Notes: generated from the sequence alone by a model not told the origin. Positions 32,387 to 42,730 are shown, numbered from the stretch's first letter. The stretch: DNA of 64,000 bases from Blautia sp. AF19-10LB (GCF_003461245.1 NZ_QTWS01000015.1:1-64000), one strand, 5' to 3'. A program made the numbers and translations.

Positions 32387-35300
32387 TTACTCCTCCACCA
32401 GTTTCTCCAGTTCATTCAGAAAATCCGTAAGTGCTGTCAGAAGATTTCCGACCGGTGTCAGGATAAATTTCGGTTCCTGCTCATTCTTGAACTGAAGTCC
32501 GCGTCTGTATTTCTGCATCAGTTCCGGGAAACCTGCCGGATTCAGTTTCGCACGCTCATACAAAGTGATCTTCAGATCTTTGCCCATCTGCTTGATCTCC
32601 GTCACATAGCTTCTGTGTGCAAGAGCTTTGATCCGGGCAATCGTCAGAAGGTTCAGCACTGCCTTCGGCGGCTCTCCAAATCGATCCAGAAGTTCCTCCA
32701 GCATATCATCATAATCCTGCGTTGTCTCAATCCCTGCTGTCCTCTTATAGATGTTCAGTTTCTGGTACTCATTGCTGATATAGGTATCCGGAATAAAGGC
32801 ATCCATATTCAGATCGATCGTTGTTTCAAAGTCCTCCATCGTGTGGATTCCCTTTGCCTCCTTGACCGCCTCACTGAGCATCTTGCAGTAGAGATCATAT
32901 CCGACAGCATTCATATGTCCGTGCTGCTCCGCACCAAGAAGATTACCTGCACCACGAAGTTCCAGGTCCCTCATCGCGATCTTGAATCCACTTCCGAGGT
33001 CTGTATACTCACGAATCGCAGACAGTCGTTTCTCTGCTGTCTCTTTGAGCATCGTATTCCTTCGGTACATCAGAAATGCATATGCGGTACGGTTGGAACG
33101 TCCGATCCTTCCTCGAAGCTGATACAGCTGTGACAATCCATAACGGTCTGAGTCATGGATGATCATGGTATTTACATTTGAAATATCCAGCCCCGTCTCT
33201 ATGATCGTTGTGGAAACAAGCACATCGATCTCACCATTGATAAACGCATACATAACCGCTTCCAGTTCTCTCTCACTCATCTGTCCATGCGCAAAATCAA
33301 TCCGCGCATCCGGGATCAGTTTGGAAAGACGCGCCGCCACATCCGCAATATCATTGACTCTGTTGTATACATAATAAACCTGACCGCCCCTTCGGAGCTC
33401 TCGGTTGATTGCCTCACGGACAGTCTCTTCATCGTACTCCATAACATAAGTCTGGATCGGAACGCGGTCCATCGGTGGCTCCTCCAGAACACTCATGTCA
33501 CGGATCCCTATCATACTCATATGAAGTGTTCGTGGAATCGGCGTTGCCGTCAGTGTCAGTACATCAACGTCTTTCTTGAGCTGCTTGATCTTTTCCTTAT
33601 GGACAACGCCAAAACGCTGTTCCTCGTCAATGATCAGCAGACCAAGGTTTTTGAAAGTGACATCTTTTGACAGGACTCTGTGTGTTCCTACAATTATGTC
33701 AACCTGTCCTTTTTTGAGATCACTGATCGTCTTCTGCTGCTGAGAAGGTGTACGGAAACGGCACAGAAGATCCACACGTACCGGAAACTCATTCATACGC
33801 TGTACAAAGGTGTTATAGACCTGCTGTGCAAGAATGGTAGTAGGTACCAGGTAAACGACCTGCCGGCTCTCCTGCACGGCTTTAAACGCCGCACGAAGCG
33901 CAACCTCTGTCTTGCCATATCCAACGTCTCCGCACACAAGACGATCCATGATCTTGGTACTTTCCATATCTTTCTTGGTGTCCTCAATCGCAGCAAGCTG
34001 ATCTTCAGTTTCCTCATACGGGAACATTTCTTCAAACTCTCTCTGCCATACAGTATCCGGACCGCATACATACCCTTCTTTTTCCTGGCGGACCGCATAA
34101 AGTTCCACCAGTTCTTTCGCGATATTCTGGACTGCACCTTTCACTCTGGATTTTGTCTTTTTCCATTCCTGACCGCCAAGACGGTTCAGCTTCGGCGGTT
34201 TTGCAGTCTCCGATCCCGCATATTTCTGAAGCGCATCAAGCTGTGTTGCAAGGATATACAGATTACTGCCGTTGCGGTATTCGATCTTGATATAATCTTT
34301 TGCAACTTTATCCACCGCAACCTTCTCAATACCACGGTAGATTCCCAGCCCATGTTTTTCATGAACTACAAAATCTCCAATCGAAAGTTCCGAGAAATCC
34401 TGAATACGTTTTCCATTGTATTCTTTCTTTTTCTTACGCTTCTTCTGCTCTTTTCCAAAAATGTCAGTTTCTGTGATAATCGCAAATTTGATAAACGGAT
34501 ATTCAAATCCCTTACGTGCATGACCATAAGCGACCATGATCTCGCCCGGTTCCAGCACACGGTCAAAATCCTGTCCGTAAAAAGCACTTAATCCCTCATC
34601 CTGCAGATCCTTCGCAAGACGCTCCGCTCTTGTCCTTGAACCGGAAAGAAGCACGATCTGATATCCCTGTTTCTTGTACTGTCGGAGATCTTTGACGAGA
34701 AGTTCAAAACTACTCTGATAAGAACTCATGGATTTGACTGTCAGGTTAAACTGCTCTGTAATCTTCCAGTCTGCCCTCTTTGGTTCCATCAGTGATACAG
34801 AAATGCAGTTTCGATTATTCAGCTTGTGATTCAGATCTTCCCATCTGCACATCCAGTTCTGGGAAATATTTTCTTCACCTTTCTGCTGACGGTTTTCACA
34901 GCTCTGACGAAATTCCTCTTCTACTGCTCTGGCATTTTCCTCCAGGCGGTTCGGCTCATCAAGAAAAACAAGACTGTTTTTTTCTGCAAAATAATCAAGA
35001 AAAGAAACGCCGCCCTTTTCTGCCGGCTGTTCTGTCGCCGGATAGATCATGATCTCGTCAAGATTTTCCAGGGAACGCTGGCTCTGTGAGTCAAACGTAC
35101 GGATCGAGTCGATCTCATCTCCCCAGAGTTCGATCCTCCACGGATTTTCTTCGGTAAGGGAATAAATATCCACAATGCCGCCCCGGACAGAAAACTGTCC
35201 CGGCATTTCCACCTGACCTACACGCTCATAACCCATATGCACAAGCGCATCTTTGAGTTTATCCATATCCAGCGTACTGTCATTTCGAAAATGGATCAGC

Positions 35301-35707
35301 TGTTTTTCTATTTTGTCAAGCGGCTGAAGATAATCCATACATCCGTCTATACTCGTGACAACAGTGATGTTTTCTTTCTGTTCCAGCAGAGCTTTGATCA
35401 CACGCATTCTCTGGCGGATCAGAAGGTTTCCATGAATATCTGCCTGAAAAAAGAGCAGATCTTTCGCCGGATAGTAATATACATTCTTATCATAAAAACG
35501 ATAATCCTCGTACAGTTCCTTCGCAGCTTTCTCATCTTCTGCCAAAATCAGGTGAGATGTAAAAAGCCCGGAAAGCCCATATATTAAATGAGCTTTCTGG
35601 GACTCCATACAACCACTTATCTCCAGTATTCCACGATTACTTTTTGCTTTTGTATAAATTGCTTCCATCTCTGCAAGATTTTGCAGAGGATGCAAAAATG
35701 TTTTCAT
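32387..35707 (-). CDS. mfd: Transcription-repair coupling factor Mfd
   Basis: A 1106-residue DNA translocase that removes stalled RNA polymerase and recruits UvrA. N-terminal UvrB-like region, CarD-like RNA polymerase-interaction domain ([20 protein letters not shown]), then a RecG-like helicase core with Walker A ([17 protein letters not shown]), DEEQ box ([17 protein letters not shown]), [12 protein letters not shown] and [15 protein letters not shown], and the C-terminal TRCF domain. Slightly short but complete. It overlaps pth by four bases, as often in Firmicutes. Confidence 0.97.
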   Translation of the reverse strand: MKTFLHPLQNLAEMEAIYTKAKSNRGILEISGCMESQKAHLIYGLSGLFTSHLILAEDEKAAKELYEDYRFYDKNVYYYPAKDLLFFQADIHGNLLIRQRMRVIKALLEQKENITVVTSIDGCMDYLQPLDKIEKQLIHFRNDSTLDMDKLKDALVHMGYERVGQVEMPGQFSVRGGIVDIYSLTEENPWRIELWGDEIDSIRTFDSQSQRSLENLDEIMIYPATEQPAEKGGVSFLDYFAEKNSLVFLDEPNRLEENARAVEEEFRQSCENRQQKGEENISQNWMCRWEDLNHKLNNRNCISVSLMEPKRADWKITEQFNLTVKSMSSYQSSFELLVKDLRQYKKQGYQIVLLSGSRTRAERLAKDLQDEGLSAFYGQDFDRVLEPGEIMVAYGHARKGFEYPFIKFAIITETDIFGKEQKKRKKKKEYNGKRIQDFSELSIGDFVVHEKHGLGIYRGIEKVAVDKVAKDYIKIEYRNGSNLYILATQLDALQKYAGSETAKPPKLNRLGGQEWKKTKSRVKGAVQNIAKELVELYAVRQEKEGYVCGPDTVWQREFEEMFPYEETEDQLAAIEDTKKDMESTKIMDRLVCGDVGYGKTEVALRAAFKAVQESRQVVYLVPTTILAQQVYNTFVQRMNEFPVRVDLLCRFRTPSQQQKTISDLKKGQVDIIVGTHRVLSKDVTFKNLGLLIIDEEQRFGVVHKEKIKQLKKDVDVLTLTATPIPRTLHMSMIGIRDMSVLEEPPMDRVPIQTYVMEYDEETVREAINRELRRGGQVYYVYNRVNDIADVAARLSKLIPDARIDFAHGQMSERELEAVMYAFINGEIDVLVSTTIIETGLDISNVNTMIIHDSDRYGLSQLYQLRGRIGRSNRTAYAFLMYRRNTMLKETAEKRLSAIREYTDLGSGFKIAMRDLELRGAGNLLGAEQHGHMNAVGYDLYCKMLSEAVKEAKGIHTMEDFETTIDLNMDAFIPDTYISNEYQKLNIYKRTAGIETTQDYDDMLEELLDRFGEPPKAVLNLLTIARIKALAHRSYVTEIKQMGKDLKITLYERAKLNPAGFPELMQKYRRGLQFKNEQEPKFILTPVGNLLTALTDFLNELEKLVEE

Positions 35708-36282
35708 ACAACCCCCGGTTTCTTGTTGAATTCATTCATGGCGGCATCCGGACCATCAGACAGGATCAGTTCCACTGCCTTGCATGCACGGTCCTGCGCC
35801 TCATCAACGAGTTTGCGGTCTTCACTTCCAAATCTTCCAAGAACATAATCCGCAAGATCCCAGCCCTGCGGCTTGGCACCTACACCGACTTTGATACGCA
35901 CAAATTTCTGTGTACCGAGCTCCTGAATGATATTTTTGATTCCATTATGCCCTCCGGCACTTCCCTTCTTGCGGATACGAAGCTGGCCCGGATCCAGATC
36001 GATGTCATCATAGATCACGATCATCTCTGTTTCCGGGTCAATTTTGAAGTAGTTTGCCATCTCCCGGACCGGACCTCCGCTGAGATTCATATAGGACAGA
36101 GGTTTCATCAGGAGAGCAGGCTGCCCTCCGATGATCCCCTTGCCGTACATGGCATTAAACTTCACACCGCCCTGTGGGATCTGGTATTCTTCTACCAGTT
36201 TGTCAATCACATCAAATCCCATGTTGTGGCGTGTCGCTTCATACTGCCTTCCGGGATTTCCCAAACCTACGATCAAGTACAT
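35704..36282 (-). CDS. pth: Peptidyl-tRNA hydrolase
   Basis: A 192-residue enzyme that frees tRNA from prematurely released peptidyl-tRNA. The family start MYLIVGLGNPGRQYEATRHN holds Asn9 and the catalytic His19. MKPLSYMNLSGGPV and YDDIDLDPGQLRIRKKGSAGGHNG carry the remaining substrate-contact residues. GCGAGGAAA lies before the ATG. Translationally coupled to mfd. Confidence 0.96.
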   Translation of the reverse strand: MYLIVGLGNPGRQYEATRHNMGFDVIDKLVEEYQIPQGGVKFNAMYGKGIIGGQPALLMKPLSYMNLSGGPVREMANYFKIDPETEMIVIYDDIDLDPGQLRIRKKGSAGGHNGIKNIIQELGTQKFVRIKVGVGAKPQGWDLADYVLGRFGSEDRKLVDEAQDRACKAVELILSDGPDAAMNEFNKKPGVV

Positions 36283-36296
36283 TCAAATTTCCTCGC

Positions 36297-37250
36297 TTAA
36301 TTAAAGTAAACCATTTCATCTGCCAGTGGCTCGCAGATTTCTACATGATCTGCGTAGAGAACGACACCTTCTTCTCCCTGGTACTCGTTTCTCTTCTCTA
36401 TAGCAACTTTTGCAGTGACTTCTACCCATGATCCCGGGGCCAGTTTCGGCGCATAAGCACTCTTGCATACATAGCCAAGGAATGTTGTGTCATCTGCACA
36501 GCAGGTCATTGCGGTACGTCCCGGAACAAAGAATTTGCTTCCCATTCCGCGCGGTTTCATGACTCTTGCTTTGAATTTGACGGTTTTTCCTTCGTAATTT
36601 TCCGGATGGTCCATTGCATCTACAAACCAGATACCATAATCTTCCGGCAGGATGTCAATGACCGGTGCATCCATATCGAATGGCATCTCATCCTGGAAAA
36701 TATCTCCCATCTCGCCTTCTTCATCCTCAAAGATGACTTCTGCTCTCTGGTTCGCAACCTTGATCCCACGACGGTAAGTCGGCAGCGGATCGTCTTCTTT
36801 GCAGCGGTTGAAAATAACCATGTCAGTATTTTTTATCATGTCCATAAAAATGGATTTCATGTTTGCCATATACATCTGGAAAGTGCTGGCATCTACGCAG
36901 GTGATCTGCTGTTCTACGCCCCATCCTTCCGGAAGCTGCATTTTTTCGAAATTGCTTACCAGCCACATTCCATTATATTCGATGATAACACGTTCAGGCT
37001 GATGAAGGATACTCATTGCTACCAGTCTCTCAGTAGTGAATTCTTCTTCACTTTCGATGATCTCTACAACTGTATTATTTTTTTTGAGTGCAGCCTCATC
37101 GTATTCTTCTTCTCCTTCTTCGCAGAGGATCAGAAGGGTCTTTCCATCAATGTGGAAATAATCCTGCTGAAGAGTAAAATTCAGGAAAGAAGTCTTTCCA
37201 CTTTCAAGGAAACCTGTCATTAAATAAATCGGCACTTTGATTTCTTCCAT
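36297..37250 (-). CDS. G3E GTPase-like protein with C-terminal TIGR03943/DUF1980-type domain
   Basis: A 317-residue cytoplasmic protein. The N-terminal part resembles CobW GTPases (P-loop GFLESGKTS at about 13-21), but the CxCC metal motif of the family is absent. The C-terminal part (about 195-317) resembles the OB-fold-like domain of YcgQ/DUF1980 proteins (KTVKFKARVMKP, MTCCADDTTFLGYVC, SWVEVTAKV), which accompany COG0523 GTPases in zinc-related loci. It lies 21 bases after the CobW-type gene and 14 bases before pth. The joining of both parts in one chain is noteworthy. Function: likely metal-related, unproven. Confidence 0.72.
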   Translation of the reverse strand: MEEIKVPIYLMTGFLESGKTSFLNFTLQQDYFHIDGKTLLILCEEGEEEYDEAALKKNNTVVEIIESEEEFTTERLVAMSILHQPERVIIEYNGMWLVSNFEKMQLPEGWGVEQQITCVDASTFQMYMANMKSIFMDMIKNTDMVIFNRCKEDDPLPTYRRGIKVANQRAEVIFEDEEGEMGDIFQDEMPFDMDAPVIDILPEDYGIWFVDAMDHPENYEGKTVKFKARVMKPRGMGSKFFVPGRTAMTCCADDTTFLGYVCKSAYAPKLAPGSWVEVTAKVAIEKRNEYQGEEGVVLYADHVEICEPLADEMVYFN

Positions 37251-37271
37251 AGTCTGTATGATCCTCCGTTA

Positions 37272-38486
37272 TTACAGGCCAAAAAGCTCAGCCAGTTTGT
37301 CCTCGTTGAGTTTGGAACCGATTACGCAGAGACGTCCTGTATATTCCGGTGCCCCGCTGCGGATCTCTGTTTCTTCCGGAACCATATCAAAGTAGATCCA
37401 TGTTCCGTCTTCTGCCGGAAGCATTCCTTTCGCACGAAGGATGATTCCATATTCTTCTGTCTCAGACAGTGTCTCAAGGATCTTTTCAAGATTTTCTCTT
37501 GTGTATTTCTTAATTGTCTCACGGCCCCAGCTTGTGAAAACTTCGTCTGCATGATGATGGTGATGATGGTCATGTCCGCAGCCGCATTCATCATGGTCGT
37601 GATCGTGATGATGATCGTGGTCATGATCATGTCCGCAGCCACACTCTTCATGGTCATGGTCATGATGATGGTGCTCATGTTCCTCGTGATCGTGGTCATG
37701 GTCATGTCCGCAGCCACACTCTTCATGGTCATGGTCGTGATGATGGTGCTCATGTTCCTCGTGATCGTGGTCATGATGATGTTCATGCTCTTCGTGATCA
37801 TGGTCGTGATGGTGATGTCCATGCTCATGAACATGTCCGCATTCCGGGCAAACTTCTTCTTCCATCATTTCCTGTTCCAGAGATACCGGATGTTCCATAA
37901 CTTCCAGGATCTTTGCACCTTCCAGTTTCTCGATCGGTGTGGTGATGATTGCTGCCTTCGGGTTGATCTCACGAAGAAGCTCCATTGCAGCCTGTGCTTT
38001 TGCTTCATCTACGATATCGGTACGGCTCATGATGATCGCACCTGCATATTCAACCTGGTTATTGAAAAATTCACCAAAGTTTCTCATATACATTTTGCAT
38101 TTCTTTGCATCTACAACAGTTGTGTAGCTGTTAAGAACCAGTCCTGTCTCTTCTGCAACACCCTGAACTGCTTTGATAACATCTGACAGTTTGCCGACAC
38201 CTGATGGCTCGATCAGGATTCTATCCGGATGATATTTGCTGATAACTTCCTTAAGGGATGCACCAAAATCGCCAACCAGTGAGCAGCAGATACAGCCGGA
38301 GTTCATCTCACGGATCTCAATTCCTGCTTCTTTAAGGAATCCACCGTCAATACCGATTTCACCAAATTCGTTCTCGATCAGTACAACCTGCTCACCTTTG
38401 AAAGCATCTTTGAGAAGTTTTTTGATCAGTGTTGTTTTACCGGCTCCAAGGAAACCGGAGATAATATCAATTTTTGTTCTTTCCAT
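37272..38486 (-). CDS. CobW/G3E-family GTPase with His/Cys-rich metal-binding insert
   Basis: A 404-residue GTPase of the COG0523 family of metallochaperones. Walker A is GFLGAGKTT (11-19), the metal-binding CxCC motif is Cys65-Ile-Cys67-Cys68, and the switch and guanine regions follow (IEPSGVGK; SRTDIVD). Residues 213-312 form an insert of His, Asp and Glu repeats with CPEC and three CGCG units, well able to hold many zinc or nickel ions. A C-terminal CobW_C domain closes the chain. It heads the operon with the G3E-like protein, pth and mfd. No clear Zur box was seen upstream, only an AAGCTA/TAGCTT inverted repeat. Confidence 0.92.
   Translation of the reverse strand: MERTKIDIISGFLGAGKTTLIKKLLKDAFKGEQVVLIENEFGEIGIDGGFLKEAGIEIREMNSGCICCSLVGDFGASLKEVISKYHPDRILIEPSGVGKLSDVIKAVQGVAEETGLVLNSYTTVVDAKKCKMYMRNFGEFFNNQVEYAGAIIMSRTDIVDEAKAQAAMELLREINPKAAIITTPIEKLEGAKILEVMEHPVSLEQEMMEEEVCPECGHVHEHGHHHHDHDHEEHEHHHDHDHEEHEHHHHDHDHEECGCGHDHDHDHEEHEHHHHDHDHEECGCGHDHDHDHHHDHDHDECGCGHDHHHHHHADEVFTSWGRETIKKYTRENLEKILETLSETEEYGIILRAKGMLPAEDGTWIYFDMVPEETEIRSGAPEYTGRLCVIGSKLNEDKLAELFGL
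37550..37840. repeat. Tandem repeats encoding the His-rich insert
   Basis: Units of about 75 bases built of CATG/GTGATG words recur, two of them nearly identical (about 37648-37722 and 37723-37797). They encode HDHDHEEHEHHHHDHDHEEC-type units. Length variation by recombination is expected. Confidence 0.8.
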
Positions 38487-38524
38487 GATATATGCATGTC
38501 CTTTCTTATTTCGATTGTTTCATT

Positions 38525-38573
38525 AAGCTAACTCATAACGTAGCTTGACCAGGAAGTGCATGCACCCCCTGGT
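38525..38573. promoter_or_regulatory. Inverted repeats in the leader of the CobW-type gene
   Basis: AAGCTA (38525-38530) and TAGCTT (38541-38546) flank 10 bases; beside them ACCAGG (38548-38553) pairs with CCTGGT (38568-38573) around a GTGCATGCAC palindrome. The first could be an operator. The second is a hairpin without T run that may end the 77-residue gene or lie in the leader. Confidence 0.35.
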
Positions 38574-38641
38574 TAAATTTACCTTTTAATATGGTAATGG
38601 GGACATGAACCAGTCACGCCCCCACTGCATTTATTGTCTGA

Positions 38642-38875
38642 TCAGCCGTTGATCATGAAGTTCAGAAGTTTATCAATGTCTTCTTTCTCGTAAGCAACGA
38701 TCTCAAGTTCCGGGATCTCTCCGCCTGAGAAGATGTTTGCCAGAGATACATACTGGGATAATTTGGATTTGAGGTTCAGTCTGTCTCCCTCACCTGTTAC
38801 AAGTTCTACTCTGCCTGTGCAGCTATCTACTACTTCGAAAAATTTCTCAACGTCTTTAATATTGGATACTTTCAT
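38642..38875 (-). CDS. Small conserved protein of unknown function
   Basis: A 77-residue soluble acidic protein (start MKVSNIKDVEKFFEVVDSCT). Similar short proteins occur in Lachnospiraceae, sometimes under a doubtful 'polyA polymerase' label; nothing in this sequence supports that. AAAGGAG precedes the ATG. No motif recognised. It stands between glgB and the CobW-type gene, transcribed in the same direction as both. Confidence 0.75.
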   Translation of the reverse strand: MKVSNIKDVEKFFEVVDSCTGRVELVTGEGDRLNLKSKLSQYVSLANIFSGGEIPELEIVAYEKEDIDKLLNFMING

Positions 38876-38980
38876 CTTAGTTCTCCTTTCGAGATCTTAT
38901 TATCAATTCCTATTTACTTTGTAATTCGCGCTCAGTATAAACCATATTTCCTGAAATTGCAAGACCTTTTACAACAAAAT

Positions 38981-40867
38981 TTAGTATGTAAAAACAGCAA
39001 TTCCATATGCAGGAAGCGGATATGCAAAAGAGAATTCTCTGTGGTCGCACTCCTGTGCTTCTGCCTTGAATACCTTCGGTTTGTCCAGAAGTCCATGCTC
39101 ATCCATGATAAGTTTGTACTGTTTTTTCTTCGGAACGCCAACACGATAATCCGGACGTTCTACCGGTGTATAGTTTACTACAAACAGGAGGTTATTTCTC
39201 TTGGTCGGTGATTTACGAACCAGGCTGAAAATGCTTCTGTCTGCATCGTCTGCATTGATCCATTCAAATCCTTCTGGATCATTGTCACCTGCATACAGTG
39301 CAGGATATTTCTTATACATATGAAACAATGTCTTGACAAAATTCTGGAGATCCTTGTGGTTGTCCTCTTTAAGAAGATACCAGTCAAGTTCTCTCTCCTC
39401 ACTCCACTCACGAAGCTGTCCGAAGTCCTGACCCATAAACAGAAGTTTCTTGCCCGGATGGAAGATCATAAACGCATATGCTGCCTTAAGGTTCTTGAAT
39501 TTGTCATCCGGATATCCCGGCATCTTGCTCAGCATGGAACACTTAAGATGTACGACCTCATCATGTGAAATGACAAGTACATATCTCTCACTGTATGCAT
39601 ATGTCATTGAGAAAGTCATCTTATTGTGATCGCCCTTACGGAAATATGGATCCAGTTTCATGTATTCCAGGAAATCATTCATCCAGCCCATGTTCCATTT
39701 CAGTGAGAATCCAAGACCATTGTCCTCTGCTTTCCCTGTAACCTGCGGCCATGCGGTAGACTCCTCTGCGATCATAACCGTACCGTGGTTTCTTCCAAGT
39801 ACAACGGTATTCAGATGTTTGAAGAATTCTATTGCTTCAAGGTTCTTGTTATCACCGTACTTATTGGCAACCCACTCGCCATCTTTCTTGCCATAATCCA
39901 GATAGAGCATAGATGCAACTGCATCTACACGGAGGCCGTCTACATGGCATTCCTCGATCCAGTACAGTGCGTTGGCGATCAGGAAGTTCTTGACTTCCGG
40001 ACGTCCGTAATTGTAGATCTTGGTTCCCCAGTCAGGATGCTCACCCTGTCTCGGGTCTTCATGCTCATAGACAGCAGTTCCATCGAAATTGGCAAGTCCA
40101 TGTGCATCCTTCGGGAAATGAGCCGGAACCCAGTCGAGTATAACACCGATCTTGTTTCTGTGCAGGTAATCCACCATATATTTGAAATCCTGTGCAGTAC
40201 CATACCTGGAAGTCGGTGCATAATATCCTGTTACCTGATATCCCCAGGATCCGTCAAATGGATGCTCTGCAATTCCCATAAGTTCTACATGAGTATATCC
40301 CATCTCTTTGACATAGGCCGCCAGTTCATGTGCAAATTCACGGTAATTATAAAATCCCGGATCATCCTCATTCTCTACCGGATGTTTCTTCCAGGAACCC
40401 GGATGTACTTCATAGATTGCCATCGGTTCACGTTTCTCGTCAAATTCCGGACGCTTCTTCATCCAGGTGGTATCTTTCCATTTGTAATCCGTAATGTCTG
40501 TAATTCTTGATGCCGTTCCCGGTCTGAGTTCTGCTTCATTTGCGTATGGATCTGCCTTATAAAGTTCTTCTCCATGATATCCGACAATAAAGAATTTGTA
40601 CAGATCTCCAACTTTGGCACCCGGAACAAAGATCTCATATACTCCGATCTCACCGACTCTGTTCATTGGATTTGCCTGATTATCCCAGTTATTAAAATCA
40701 CCGATTACAGAAACATATCTTGCATTCGGTGCCCAGACTGCAAAATAGACACCCTTCTTGCGATGCTGTGTGGTAGGATGAGCTCCTAATTTCTTATAGA
40801 TGTCGTAATGAGTTCCCTGCCCGAACAGATACTGATCCAGTTCTGTAAACTGCATTTTCTCTCCCAT
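38981..40867 (-). CDS. glgB: 1,4-alpha-glucan branching enzyme
   Basis: A 628-residue GH13 enzyme that makes alpha-1,6 branches in glycogen. N-terminal CBM48 (VYFAVWAPNARYVSVIGDFN), then the barrel with the nucleophile Asp in DGLRVDAVASMLY, the acid/base Glu in MIAEESTAWP and the transition-state Asp in ISHDEVVH, and a C-terminal beta domain. GGGAGG lies 9 bases before the ATG at 40867; an ATG four codons later also has a fair site. It has its own promoter. With glgP elsewhere in the window it shows a glycogen cycle, but no glgC or glgA is present here. Confidence 0.95.
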   Translation of the reverse strand: MGEKMQFTELDQYLFGQGTHYDIYKKLGAHPTTQHRKKGVYFAVWAPNARYVSVIGDFNNWDNQANPMNRVGEIGVYEIFVPGAKVGDLYKFFIVGYHGEELYKADPYANEAELRPGTASRITDITDYKWKDTTWMKKRPEFDEKREPMAIYEVHPGSWKKHPVENEDDPGFYNYREFAHELAAYVKEMGYTHVELMGIAEHPFDGSWGYQVTGYYAPTSRYGTAQDFKYMVDYLHRNKIGVILDWVPAHFPKDAHGLANFDGTAVYEHEDPRQGEHPDWGTKIYNYGRPEVKNFLIANALYWIEECHVDGLRVDAVASMLYLDYGKKDGEWVANKYGDNKNLEAIEFFKHLNTVVLGRNHGTVMIAEESTAWPQVTGKAEDNGLGFSLKWNMGWMNDFLEYMKLDPYFRKGDHNKMTFSMTYAYSERYVLVISHDEVVHLKCSMLSKMPGYPDDKFKNLKAAYAFMIFHPGKKLLFMGQDFGQLREWSEERELDWYLLKEDNHKDLQNFVKTLFHMYKKYPALYAGDNDPEGFEWINADDADRSIFSLVRKSPTKRNNLLFVVNYTPVERPDYRVGVPKKKQYKLIMDEHGLLDKPKVFKAEAQECDHREFSFAYPLPAYGIAVFTY

Positions 40868-40923
40868 CCAGAAATTCCTCCCTTAATTCAAAATTGAGCA
40901 GGCTGAAAATATAGAGTCCTGTC

Positions 40924-40955
40924 TGTGCAGTATATGATTATCGGTAATCTGCACA
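40924..40955 (-). other. Hairpin in the 5' leader of glgB
   Basis: TGTGCAG (40924-40930) pairs with CTGCACA (40949-40955), about 60 bases before the start codon inside an untranslated leader of about 115 bases. Confidence 0.4.
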
Positions 40956-40990
40956 TTTTACTCCTCTTATTCAAGCCGATTTATAGACAT

Positions 40991-41019
40991 ATTATACCAA
41001 TCCAGACTGTTTACGTCAA
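40991..41019 (-). promoter_or_regulatory. Promoter of glgB
   Basis: On the minus strand TTGACG (41019-41014), a 17-base spacer and a perfect TATAAT (40996-40991). Confidence 0.7.
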
Positions 41020-41053
41020 TTAAAAGTATGTCCTGTTACTACAATCTCCCTAC

Positions 41054-41096
41054 AAAAAAATGAGGGCAGAACTGTTATTTCTGTTCTGTCCTCATT
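41054..41096 (-). terminator. Terminator of the deacetylase gene
   Basis: A long stem (ATGAGG.CAGAAC with GTTCTG.CCTCAT) followed on the minus strand by seven T (A run 41054-41060). Confidence 0.85.
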
Positions 41097-41108
41097 TGTA
41101 TTTCTTAT

Positions 41109-42608
41109 TTAGTATGTATCGTACGAATCGTCGCCGGAATCCTCATCATAGTAGTCTCCGGAATCATCGTATCCAGAGTCTCCACTGTCTCCCGAGTCAT
41201 CATAACTGGAGCTGTCATCGCCAGAGTCATAATCTTCTGAATCACTTCCATCTCCTGAAGAGCCGTCTCCGCCGGAATCCCCAGAACTGCTGTCACTGCT
41301 GCCATCAGAAGAATCTCCATCGGAAGAACTTCCGTCACTGACATCAGTACTGTCTGTAGAACTGTCGTCTGTAGATTCAGTGTCCGCAGAACTCTCAGAT
41401 CCATCTGATGCATCGCTTCCATCTGTAGAATCCGTATTACCGTTATATCCCGGAACCGTTCCTGCCTGAAGCTGGCTGTCCCAGAACTGTGAGTATGTCG
41501 TATTCTGTAATGTTACATTCTTGGCTGCTGCCAGTTCACTGACTGTCATCAGTTTATAGCCCTGTGAAACCAGATCCGGTATCAGTTTCAATGCTGCCTG
41601 AACGGAAGGTTCATGAATATCATGCATCAGTACGATTGTACCATCTGTCAGATCGCCATTCATAACGGCATCATAATCTGCTGTTGCATCCATCAGCTTC
41701 CAGTCTTCTGTATCAAGAGACCACATGAAGAACGGCTTCTGTACTGCATCATAGATATCCTGATTGGCTGCTCCATAAGGTGCCCTGGCTACCGTTGCTG
41801 CCTGTCCGCAGGCCTGTACAAGTGCATCGTCTGTCTTCTGGAATTCTGTGACAACATCATCAATCGACATATTTGTTAAAGTCTGACTTGGATGATCCCA
41901 GGTATGGTTACCGATCTCACATCCAAGATCGACCATCCTCTGTACGGTTGATTCCCAGGAACCTACATTCTGTCCTACCATGAAGAATGTCGCATGTGCA
42001 TTATTCGCTTCCAGACAATCCAAAAGTTCATCTGTATATTCTCCAGGACCATCATCAAAGGTAAGTGCAATTCGTGGTTTATGTGTATTTGGATCATATG
42101 TACCGTCATCATTGAAGTAATAATCATCAAATCCAACGCTTATCCATCCTGTCTGAATGTAACCATTCTCATCAAAATAATAGGTGGAACCATCTATTTC
42201 CTGCATACCTCCGGCAAAATAAGTGCCATCTGCATTCTGATACCATTTACCATTTTCATTTTCATTCCATCCAATAGACATCTGCGATGCCTTTGCCAGA
42301 TCATTCTTGAGTGGATATCTTGCCGCTGAATTGACTGCTGATGTCGTCGTTGTATCCGCCGTGCTGTCTGTTCCGTCTGAAACTGTATCGGAATTCACAT
42401 TCGTCTGATCAGTTTCTGCCTGAACCTGTGCCGGTTTATCAACACTCTTTCCACCGATTCTGTTGACAACGGGGATCAGAATTCCCCTTATAACAAATAT
42501 AACTACGAGAATGACTGCAATGACATATGCGCCCAGGCGCATCATCTTACGTCTTCTCATCTGTTGCTGCTTTTTGCGTATTCGTTCACGCAATACTTTC
42601 TTATCCAT
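41109..42608 (-). CDS. Polysaccharide deacetylase with cell-wall-binding repeats and Ser/Asp-rich tail
   Basis: A 499-residue cell-surface enzyme that would remove acetyl groups from wall glycans. Basic N-terminus and one transmembrane helix (about 25-47) anchor it. Two choline-binding-like repeats (about 115-170, GKWYQNADGTYFAGG and GSTYYFDENGYIQTGW) follow. The NodB domain has TFDDGP (183-188), the metal motif HTWDHP (235-240), and RAPYG and MHDIHE later. The last 115 residues are almost all Ser, Asp, Gly and Thr, an unusual exposed tail with no LPXTG anchor. The ATG at 42608 (AGCAGGTGG before it) is preferred to a GTG three codons upstream. Confidence 0.92.
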   Translation of the reverse strand: MDKKVLRERIRKKQQQMRRRKMMRLGAYVIAVILVVIFVIRGILIPVVNRIGGKSVDKPAQVQAETDQTNVNSDTVSDGTDSTADTTTTSAVNSAARYPLKNDLAKASQMSIGWNENENGKWYQNADGTYFAGGMQEIDGSTYYFDENGYIQTGWISVGFDDYYFNDDGTYDPNTHKPRIALTFDDGPGEYTDELLDCLEANNAHATFFMVGQNVGSWESTVQRMVDLGCEIGNHTWDHPSQTLTNMSIDDVVTEFQKTDDALVQACGQAATVARAPYGAANQDIYDAVQKPFFMWSLDTEDWKLMDATADYDAVMNGDLTDGTIVLMHDIHEPSVQAALKLIPDLVSQGYKLMTVSELAAAKNVTLQNTTYSQFWDSQLQAGTVPGYNGNTDSTDGSDASDGSESSADTESTDDSSTDSTDVSDGSSSDGDSSDGSSDSSSGDSGGDGSSGDGSDSEDYDSGDDSSSYDDSGDSGDSGYDDSGDYYDEDSGDDSYDTY

Positions 42609-42730
42609 GATTTCCACCTGCTGTATTTTATATCTCTAGCGTTACTGTTGCCTGTACTTCAGAAACGCATTCATCTTATTATCATAACGCATTTATTATG
42701 GAAATACAATTGTCTTTTCTTATTTATTCA

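Noticed and set aside
37550..37840. Short-period repeats that could suggest a CRISPR array
   Set aside because: They are in frame and encode a His-rich insert of a CobW-type protein; there are no distinct spacers.
41109..41430. Repetitive sequence, considered as CRISPR or satellite repeat
   Set aside because: It encodes a Ser/Asp/Gly-rich tail in frame with the deacetylase.
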